DNA of 64,000 nucleotides from Adiantum capillus-veneris (lineage: Eukaryota; Streptophyta; Polypodiopsida; Polypodiales; Pteridaceae). The stretch is taken from assembly GCA_014529385.2 (NCBI GenBank), contig CM043964.1, forward strand, positions 136,293,920 to 136,357,919, in the 5' to 3' direction. Below the pieces are notes generated by a model. That model saw only the letters and a program-made list of their open reading frames with translations, was not told the DNA's origin and did no database searches. The position numbers were made by a program, and so were the translations under genes. The stretch's first letter is position 1, and every line of letters starts with the position of its first letter. Below are positions 55,985 to 64,000 of this stretch, one piece after another.

Positions 55985-57505
55985 AAATTTTTCAAACTCC
56001 ACTCTCCACGGTTGTTAGTTCGCAAATCTTGAGTTTCTTGCCAGACTGATTCTCAACGAGCCAAGAATTTTTGGAACACAGAAAGAACTTGATCCTTATG
56101 TTTCATAAGATATGTCCACACCTTTTGAGTAGAGTCATCTATGAATGTCACAAAATAGCTGCCCCCCCCCCCCCCCCCCCCCCCCCCAAAGATTTGGTTG
56201 ACATAGGACCACAAACATCACTATGTACTAAATCTAGAGGTTCAGCTCGCTTTTGACCCAATGGTAAGTGCACGGACCTAGTCTGTTTGCCATAGATGCA
56301 GTGTTCACAAACAAAAAAGTCAACATAAGACAAGATAGGTAAGTAGCCAAAACGAGTCAGAGTTTTCATTCCTTTTTGGCTAATATGACCTAGCCGACAA
56401 TGCCACAACTCAGTAGATAGCAACTCGCCTATATATATGTAATCATGAACAACATCTGACACATGCATGGAATACAAGGTCCCATGCTTCTAACCTCTGA
56501 GTACAACAAGATTACCTTTGCGTACTATCCACGAACCATTGCCAAATCTGATATTGTAGCCCAAATCATCAAGCTGACCAACAAAAAACAAGCTCTTAGT
56601 CAACTTGGGCACATGTCTGACATTACATAAAGTAATGCGCGTGCCATTCCTTAGATGCAATTTGACATTTTCGACACCCTCAATGTCTAATTCATAAGCA
56701 TCACCAAGGCCCACTTTTCCACAAGAGTGAGAATAAGTAGAAAACCATTCTCTATGTGGTGTCACATGGAAACTCGCACCAGAATCTACTATCCAATTTT
56801 GTGCATACTACGCATCTTTTGTAACAAGAGCCTCAACAAGTAGATTTTTTGTGAAGACCAATACGTCAGAGGTAAGTGGCATAACAACCGCTGGAAGAGT
56901 CTCTACAATAGGAGCATTTGAAGACTCTAGCACATTGATCTCCTCTAACTTTGCTTTGCCCTTGTTTGAATCATCAGACTTAGAAGTGCCACCGGATTGT
57001 TTATCCTTCTTGCTTTGTTGCCATTTCCTGCAATCCTTCTTCACATGCCCCTTTTTATGGTAGTGATAGCACTCGACATTACGCATAGAACCCCGAGACT
57101 TACTGTGTGAGCCCCCACGTTCCCTTCTTTTGGCACGACTTTGAGTGCGACCCCTCTGTCTATCACTAGAAACATACGCATCACCATCCTTCTTGCCTCC
57201 GAGAGATTTATTGCAAATCTCCTTGGTAAACAGACTCCCAAGGACGTCATTGTACACAAGACCAATACCAGGTGATGAGTTGCTAATCGCAGTACAGAAC
57301 ATATCCCAAGACGAGGGTAAATTGCATAGCAAGAAGATACATTTGATTTCCTCATCGAAGACCAAGCCTTGAGTGGTCAACTGAGTGAAAATGATATTGG
57401 ACTCATTAATGTGAGTAAACATAGTGCCTTCTTCCTTCATACGAAGGTCAAACAACTTCTTCATCAAGAAAACCTTATTAGTGGCACTTTTGTTCTCATA
57501 ACTGA
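55985..57505 (-). pseudogene. copia 3 gag, protease and early integrase
   Basis: From 57505: LMKKLFDLRMKEEGTMFTHI, then FLLCNLPSSWDMFCTAISNS. The zinc knuckle reads CYHYHKKGHVKKDC, its second Cys changed to Tyr. Protease contains NWIVDSGASFHVTPHREWFS with DSG intact. GAG-pre-integrase is ELWHCRLGHISQKGM with CEHCIYGKQTRSVHLPLGQK, then HSDVCGPMSTKSLGG, a poly-Gly run caused by the C tract at 56162-56187, and LRTNNRGEWSLKNF where integrase normally reads RTDNGGEF. The second catalytic Asp is thus Asn. Early gag is deleted: the frame stops at about 57505, where the leader begins. Confidence 0.85.
56162..56187. repeat. 26-base poly-C run in copia 3 integrase
   Basis: Twenty-six C residues replace what should be a short Gly codon pair after KSLGG. 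The run may be a true expansion or an assembly artefact. Confidence 0.95.
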
Positions 57506-57603
57506 ATTTGCCGATGCCAAAATTGGAAACCTATTTGTACTTTTGAAAGTGCACACGCATGGACACGAAAAATGACAAGCACAAACCTTGCTCTGATACG
57601 ATT

Positions 57604-57644
57604 TGAAGGTGCCACGAGAAGCGTGTGCGAGTGCAAGTGTGAGA

Positions 57645-57722
<78 letters not shown>
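57604..57722 (-). repeat. Partial 5' LTR of copia 3 with long GA tract
   Basis: The inner end TGAAGGTGCCACGAGAAGCG matches the copia 2 LTRs. It runs into a ~75-base GA tract (about 57647-57721) and stops there; the outer half of the LTR is absent. Confidence 0.85.
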
Positions 57723-57723
<1 letters not shown>

Positions 57724-59276
57724 CTTCTCCTTGTTAACCACCTTTGTTAACATGTCCGCAGGATTTTCACTTGTGTACACCTTTCCTAACTTTAGTTGTC
57801 CCTCTTCCAAAAGAGTACGTATGAAGTGATATCTCACCTCAATGTGCTTTGTCCTTGAGTGAAAGGCTGAATTCTTTGCAAGATGAATGGTGCTTTGACT
57901 ATACAAGACACAATTGTGTTGCTTTTATCCAGGCTCCTCCAAGAATTTGTGAAGCCACATAATTTCTTTGCTTGTCTCCGTCATTGCTACATATTTTGCT
58001 TCCATGGTAGAAAGCAAGACCACTTTTTGCAGCTTTGAAGTCCAACTTACTTCTGCGCCTCCAACTGTGAAGACATGGCCATTAGTGCTACTTTGAGTTT
58101 CTTTGTCACCTGCCATATTTGCATCAATATACCCTTGCAAGAAAATGTAATATACCCTTGCAAGAAAATGTCAGTGCCTCCAAAATACAAAGCATTCGTT
58201 GTTGTCTCTTTTAGATACCTAAATATCCACTTCACAGCTTGCCAATGCTCTTTACCTAGATTATTCATAAACCTACTCACAACTTCCATCGCATGTGCAA
58301 TTTCTGGCCTTTTCCAGACCATAGCATACAATAGAGAACCTACCGCTGCAGCATATGGAACTTTAGACATATAGGCTATCTCCTCTTGTGTCTTTGGACA
58401 CATATCCTTGGTTAGTTTAAAGTGGCTAGCCAAAGGTGTAGAAACTGGTTTTGCATCTTGCATTGCAAACCTTTCTAGAACCTTCTTGATGTTATCCTCT
58501 TGAGATAGCTTCAATGTCTTCTTTGTCCTGCCATCTTAATATTTTCATACCAAGTATCCACTTTGCAGCACCTAAATATTTCATTGGAAAATATTTAGGC
58601 AGCTCCTATTTTAGGTCATTGATATCCTGCATGTTATCACTTGCAAAAATAAGCATGTAGTCAACATACAACATTAGGATGATAAACTTCCCATCTCCCA
58701 AATTCTTTGTGTAGACGCAATAATCTGAATTGCATCTTTGAATCCATGATCCAGTATCCATCGATTAAAATTTAAGTACCACTATCTTGTGCTTGCTTTA
58801 GACCATGCAAGCTCTTCTTTAATCTGCAAACCATTTTCTCGTTACTCTTTACTTCATACCCCTTTGGTTGAAGCATGTAAATTTCCTCCTCCAAGTCACC
58901 ATAATAAGGGAATGTTTTATTTACATCCATTTGCTCAAGAGCGAAGTCACGAACAACCACAAGGATTAAGACAAGCTTAATTGAGTTCATTTTTACAACA
59001 AGAGAAAATATTTCATTGAAGTCAATACCTTTCTTTTAAAAAACCCTTTTACCACAATCATGGACTTGTACCTTTTTTTCCCACCTTCTTCTTTCTTCAG
59101 CTTGTGCATCCATTTATTCTGCAATATCCACTTACCTTTAGGTAACTCAACCAGCTCCCATGTTTGGTTGAGATATAATGAGTCCATCTCCACTTGAATG
59201 CTCTTATCCATTCTTCTTTGGATTCGTGTTGTGTAGCTTCTTCCTATGATTCGGCTCTCCTGGATCTAAGACCAAG
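57723..59276 (-). pseudogene. Second copia family: RT and RNase H fragment (copia 4)
   Basis: From about 59250 leftward: EEATQHESKEEW, then SIQVEMDSLYLNQTWELVEL (start of RT), EQMDVNKTFPYYGDLEEEIY, CRLKKSLHGLKQAQDSGT, and LYVDYMLIFASDN near 58680, where the catalytic YVDD has become YVDY. Next come PVSTPLASHFKLTKDMCPKT and VGSLLYAMVWKRPEIAHAME, RNase H at about 58140-57930 (GYIDANMAGDKETQSSTNGH; LSTMEAKYVAMTETSKEIMW) and the tail KHIEVRYHFIRTLLEEGQLK with NPADMLTKVVNKEK. Frames are broken near 58500-58770 and 59000. The active-site change means this RT could not work. Sequence differs clearly from copia 2/3, so it is another family. Confidence 0.88.
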
Positions 59277-61509
59277 TGTTAGCAGCCGCTAACACATGTG
59301 ACATCGATTATGCATCAAGCGAGGGATGTGCTATGAATGTGCACAATATTTCCTATTCACATTGTATAAAGTCTTGGGCTCTTAGGAGTTCCAAATTGTA
59401 TATGCTAGAGGGCTCAACTTAATCCCATAGTAGGAAGGCTTGTGGTGTATACCTTTATAAGAAAGCCTTTTATGCAAAGAGGCTCTTGAGAGCTCACTCT
59501 TGAATGTTCACTTTATGGATGGCCTAACCTTGAGCTTAATGCCCATGCTTAGAAGGCTAGTGCTGATCCTTTGTAATTAGAGAAGCATTTCTTAACCTAA
59601 TCTCTACTTTCTTCTTCTATATTTCATTGTGTCCTATAGTTTCACCTTCTCATTATTCTAGATTTGAATGTGTGTGATGAATTCTTGATTATTGACCACT
59701 CCTATCCTTCTATGAGCATTTGATTTGTGATATTTAATATCTCTAATTAGATTGATTAAAGTCGGTTCTTAATCTTGTGATTAAAGTATGTGGCCTATTA
59801 TTTGGGTTTAATAAAACTCAAGCGCCATTCACCTTGTGTGTGTAGATTTTGATGAAGTATCTTGATTGGCATGTGATGATTAGAGAGGCCAACACCAATG
59901 AAATTAGTGTGTGCTTGTCAAGAGTGTGCTTTGAGATTCTAGTCTATGGAAAGTCGGACTTTGGTGGGCTTAATGTATGTAGGTGATTCTTGATTGATGA
60001 TTATGGTGTGATTAAAGTTAGTGATTCATGGCTAATCTCTACTGCATTGAAAGAGCATTCTCTTGAATCCTCTCATTCCATACATCCAATGATGCTCATG
60101 CTTCCATGCCCTAGCCGTGCTTATTGACCACTCCTATCCTTCTATGAGCATTCGAATTGTGATATTTAACATCTCTAATTAGGTTGATTAAGTAGGTTCT
60201 GAATCTTGTAATTAGATTATGTGCCATATTGTTAGCTCGTGTGTGTATGGGTTTAATGAAACTCGAGCACCATTCACCTTGTGTGTTTAGCTTTTGATGA
60301 AGTACCTTGATTTGCATGTGGTGAATGGAGAGGCCAACACCAATGCAATTAGTGTGTGCTTGTTAAGAGTGTGCTTTGAGATTCTAGTCTATGGCAAGTC
60401 AGACCTTGGTGGGCTTAATGTGTGTAGGTGATGCTTGATTGATGATTATGGTGTGATTAGAGTTAGTGATTCATGGATAATCTCTATTGTATTGAAAGAG
60501 CATTCTCTTGAATCTTTTCATTTGATACATCCAATGATGCTCATGGTTCCATGCCCTAACCGTGCTTATTGACCACTCTTATCCTTCTATGAGGATTTGA
60601 TTTGTGATATTTAATATCTCTAATTAGGTTGATTAAGTAGGTTCTTAACCTTGTGATTAGAGTATGTGCCCTATTGTTTGCTTGTGTGTGGATGGGTTTA
60701 ATGAAACTTGAGCACCATTCACCTTGTCTCTGTAGATTTTGATGAAGTACCTTGATCTGCATCTGGTGATTAGAGAGACCAACACCAATGCAATTAGTGT
60801 GTGCTTGTTAAGAGTGTGCTTTGAAATTCTAGTATATGGCAAGTCGGACTTTGGTGGGTTTAATGTATGTAGGTGATACTTGATTAATGATTATGGTGTA
60901 ATTAGAGTTAGTGATTCATGGCTAATCTCTATTGCATTGGAAGAGCATTCTCTTGAATCCTTTCATTCGATACATCCAATGATGCTCATGCTTCCATTCC
61001 CTAGCTGTGCTTATTGACCACTCTTATCCTTCTATGAGCATTCAATTTGTGATAATTAACATCTCTAATTAGGTTGATTAAGTAGGTTCTTAATCTTGTG
61101 ATTAGAGTATATGCCCTATTGTATGCTCATGTGTGGATGGGTTTAACTAAACTCAAGCACCATTCACCTTGTGTGTGTAGCTTGATTGGCATGTGGTGAT
61201 TGGAGAGGCCAACACCAATGCAATTAGTGTGTGCTTGTCAAGAGTGTGCTTTGAGATTCTAATCTATGGCAAGTCGGACTTTGGTGGGATTAATGTGTAT
61301 AGATGATGCTTGGTTGATGATTATTGTGTGATTAGAGTTAGTGATTTATGGATAATCTCTTTTTGCATTGGAAGAGCATTCTCTTGAATCCTTTCATTCG
61401 ATACATCCAATGATGCTCATGCTTCCATGTCCTAGCTGGGTTGCTGATCCTAGGTTGATAGTTTTGTTGGTCTTGGGTTGATTTGGTGATGCTAGGATAA
61501 CCCCCAACA
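59277..61509 (+). repeat. 2.2 kb LTR of element E containing a tandem array
   Basis: The end TAACCCCCAACA at 61509 is followed within two bases by a tRNA-Asp-type PBS, marking a 5' LTR. The start is placed at TGTTAGCAGCC (59277), directly after the broken copia 4 RT, because TGTT...AACA ends would pair. The start is less certain than the end. The matching 3' LTR would lie beyond the window. Confidence 0.6.
59694..61437 (+). repeat. Four ~440-base tandem units within the element E LTR
   Basis: Units begin with gaccactc-tatccttctatgag at 59694, 60126, 60571 and 61016 (432, 445, 445 and about 420 bases). Each repeats the same series: tctctaattag-ttgatta, cattcaccttgt, gtgtgtgcttgt-aagagtgtgc, gtcgga-tttggtggg and atacatccaatgatgctcat. 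The fourth unit has lost about 20 bases near 61180. Small minus-strand frames in units 1 and 2 (60111-60317 and 60556-60762) resemble each other only because the DNA repeats. Confidence 0.92.
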
Positions 61510-61511
61510 TT

Positions 61512-61532
61512 TGGCACCGTTTCCGGGGATCG
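61512..61532 (+). promoter_or_regulatory. tRNA-Asp-type primer-binding site of element E
   Basis: TGGCACCGTTTCCGGGGATCG matches the complement of a plant tRNA-Asp 3' end (TGGCGCCGTTGCCGGGGATC) with two mismatches. This type of PBS is typical of Ty3 elements of the Tat/Athila kind. Confidence 0.75.
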
Positions 61533-64000
61533 ATAACCTAAGTTAGGAGTAGAGGATGTTTAGAATAGAGTAATTTCACTACTAGTTTCATTGGTTTTGA
61601 GTGTGTGTAACTCAATTTTGGTTTGATATGATGATGTGTGTGCAATTAATTCAAGCTAATGTTTGAGTTATGAATACCTCAAACCCCCAATTCCACCCCT
61701 AATTTCACTAACTTCTCACTAACCCTTACTAATTTTGCTTCATTTTCATGCTAATTGTACTAATTTCATGCTGGAGATATTGGCATTGCACTCTGCACAA
61801 ACTGCCCACCATCCTCGTCCCCATCCAAAGTCCACTGGCCCCATCACTTGCAGAGTCACAGCCCGTCAAGCCTGGTTGGCCTACCTCGACTTGCTATAGC
61901 CTATGCTCTTACGGCCCTGCCTTGTTGACCCCATTCTCTCTTAGACACAGTCACGCTGTTGCCATCACAAAGCATATCGGCTAACTTCTCTGATGTCCCT
62001 TCTCTCGGCCCCGCAAATATTGAGTACATAGATTGCCATCAAAATTTAGATAAAAAATAAAAAATTACAAAACTAAAAAATAAAAATAAAAATAAATTCC
62101 AGGGAGCAGGGGGTTCCCCCACCTTGTATCTCCCTTCCTTTCAGAATCTAAATGTCCAAGCAAAATCGGCTTTTGAAAAAACCTCTTCACTAGCATTTTC
62201 TTAAAACGTCCAAATGAGAGAAAAGTGAGCACGCAAGATTTTTTAAAATTTTTTTCTCACTTGTATGAATTACTCTGCTAATGGGAGTGAGTGATTTTAG
62301 CATTGTGCACTTCATTAAGATGACGAGGTTTGAAACAAAAACTTCTTTTTAGCACTAAACCTATGGATTAGTCTAAAGGACAACTGGGTTACAATAATCA
62401 AGACTTGACTAATCAATCACGACAATAAAAAAATTCTTTTTCAAGAATTCTCTCTCGTTTGTTATGTATGCACTATTTGGTATTTAAGAGCATGGATGTG
62501 GCCATGGAATGTGTGTGCTACAATTGTGTGAAAAAGTCTTGGCATAAATGAACTATAACTTTAGCACATGAATTCTTTTAGTGCTTTGATTGAAAGAAGT
62601 TTTCATTGCACTAAATGAAAACTTGTTTTGGGCATGCATGTGAGCTTTATTTGAGAGTTACATTGATAGTGTGTTAATGCATGGTCGAGACAATTGCACC
62701 AAATTGGATTTGAATGTTACATTTTAGTGCCTAGTGTGATTGCAACTATCGTTTTGAAAAAGAAAATTCTGGGTTTGAGATTGTTAGTTGCAACTTAGTG
62801 CTTGATTTAAATGAAAAATCCTTGCATAGCACTAAAAAGTTGAGCTTTCTTTGACCAAGAGAAAGAATTAAAATTTGAGTTGTGATTGACTGTGAATTCC
62901 TTGAGTGCTTGTGTTGAATTTCCATATGCTTAAGAGCACTAATGATTGACTTTGTTTTTTGAAGAGTGATTGGCAAAGTGGGATTCCATTGCAGATACGT
63001 GATGTTGGCATTGCAATGTATTGCAATATGTGGCTATTTAGAGCCATTTGATTTCATTCGACCCAAGTTATATAAATTCTAGCTCTAAGTTTTGTCTAAA
63101 TACAAATTTTTCCATTTGACCTAGTGTAGACAACTATTTTGAGAGCTTTCAAGTACAAAATTTGGTTATTAAGAGCCATTAACTTTCATTCCATCTCTAG
63201 CTCATAGATTTCTATAAAATTGTAACATTTCATGTGAGCCAATGTTTAGCCAACTTGCTTGGAGCTTTAAATTACAAAATTTGGCTTTCAAGAGCCACTT
63301 TATTTCATCAAAGTTGCATTATTTCTAGCTCTTGGCTTGTTTTAGATTCCATATTTCAATTGAGCTAGCACTTAATCAACTTTTAAATCATACATGAGAT
63401 ATTTTAAAAACTGTAAAGTTTGCTTATGTAGAAGCATTATCTCTCTCATTTTTGATGTGTATGTATACATTTGCTACAAAGAGCATCATGTGCATAACCA
63501 AAGGTGCTTTTTTCCATTGGGTTTTTTCCCTCCGCTATATTTGGGTATTTGAGACCCTAGCATTAGGATTTCATTAATGTTTTTTTGTTTGTTTTTGGAT
63601 TTCAATAAATGGCCTTTGGAGCTGGTGTTTACACTTAGCTTCAAGAAGCTTGGATTGGAAATAAAAGGAATAAAGAGACTTCTCTACCAAATGGATGTTT
63701 GCTCAAGGATGCTCAAAAGAGCATGAATAAGTGAAATCCTTCCATGATATTGCTCTTTTGTTTATCTCTTCATTCTCTATGCTTGGATTAAGTGATTTTG
63801 CTTAAGCTATGGCTCTTTCATTTTCAAAATTTAGGCATACATGAAAGTTTCAATACTTTGCTTTGTGAATATTAAACTCATTTAAAATTTGGTTTTATGT
63901 GTGCTAATCATAGATAATTGGCCTTGACCTTAGGTTAATGTAGGATCATTGCTCATTAGTCCTAGACTCTTAGTGATAGTCTTAATACTCCATTCATTTT
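61533..64000 (+). other. Internal region of element E, apparently non-coding
   Basis: About 2.5 kb after the PBS with no recognisable gag. Open frames are short (61748-61984 on plus; 62746-62976 on minus) and lack motifs. Long non-coding leaders are known in Tat/Ogre-type elements, and whole non-coding interiors in large retrotransposon derivatives (LARDs). Which applies cannot be decided because the window ends. Confidence 0.45.
63031..63400 (+). repeat. Three diverged ~120-base tandem units
   Basis: Units begin at 63031 (tggctatttagagcc), 63163 (tggttattaagagcc) and 63282 (tggctttcaagagcc). They share later phrases atttcat, tctagctc and gagctt-aattacaaa. They lie in the element E interior. 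Confidence 0.75.

Larger units (their letters stand above)
55976..57722 (-). mobile_element. Copia fragment of the copia-2 family (copia 3)
   Basis: Minus-strand fragment with part of a 5' LTR (57604-57722), a mutated PBS (CGTATCAGAGCAAGG), a shortened leader, late gag, protease and early integrase. Sequence is very close to copia 2 over gag and protease, so both belong to one family. Its left end breaks off in the integrase core where the Penelope-like relic begins, and its right end is fused at the GA tract to a different copia element. Confidence 0.85.

Noticed and set aside
55816-56025. 69-codon minus-strand frame as an extension of copia 3 integrase
   Set aside because: Only its first part (the RTNNRGEW-like text) belongs to integrase. 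The rest is antisense of the Penelope-like relic.
59694-61437. CRISPR-like or gene-cluster repeat
   Set aside because: Units are ~440 bases, contiguous and without spacers, in plant DNA and apparently inside an LTR.
1-64000. tRNA genes
   Set aside because: No cloverleaf with A and B boxes was recognised by eye. A covariance-model scan (tRNAscan-type) would be decisive.

Overview
The window looks like a repeat-rich intergenic stretch of a large land-plant nuclear genome. It carries plant-type Ty1/copia and Ty3/gypsy LTR retrotransposons with initiator-Met or Asp tRNA primer sites, a plant hAT transposase relic (BED finger, DUF659-type core, dimerisation tail), an F-box/kelch-type gene interrupted by a short GT-AG intron, and a decayed Penelope-like reverse transcriptase. 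Penelope-like elements are uncommon in flowering plants and better known from ferns, lycophytes, mosses and conifers, so a non-flowering plant (perhaps a fern) is my inference, not a proof.

Layout. 1-13 kb: decayed single-copy-like or ancient mobile sequence, including an unrecognised coiled-coil gene relic (1.6-3.1 kb) and a minus-strand hAT pseudogene (3.5-5.7 kb) that is split by a ~215 bp insert carrying the 5' end of an organelle/bacterial-type small-subunit rRNA. 13-17.5 kb: a foldback element next to a truncated minus-strand copia element. 20.2-24.6 kb: a structurally complete copia insertion (LTRs, PBS, 5 bp target duplication) whose integrase and half of whose RT are lost and replaced by a small inverted fragment. 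26.5-30.1 kb: microsatellites, short tandem repeats and several broken LTRs of one family, two of them forming a large inverted repeat. 30.2-46.2 kb: a nest of Ty3-type elements: family A copy 1 (minus) is entered by element B (plus), which holds a 1.7 kb solo LTR C and family A copy 2 (plus); copy 2 in turn holds a solo LTR of family B and a hAT-type MITE. 46.8-48.2 kb: the only host gene that seems intact, an F-box protein gene. 49.5-50.0 kb: an unrecognised minus-strand frame. 52.8-56.0 kb: a two-ORF Penelope-like relic. 56-59.3 kb: two different copia fragments fused at a GA tract. 59.3-64 kb: a 2.2 kb LTR made largely of four ~440 bp tandem units, followed by a tRNA-Asp-type PBS and an apparently non-coding internal region that runs off the window.

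Biology. Most coding sequence is dead: nearly every element has frameshifts, stops or lost domains. The points most worth attention are family A, in which both copies carry gag, protease and a shared extra region but no RT, RNase H or integrase; the reciprocal nesting of families A and B; the Penelope-like relic; the rRNA insert inside a transposase gene; and a bZIP-type GATGACGTGGC motif recurring in LTRs of more than one family.
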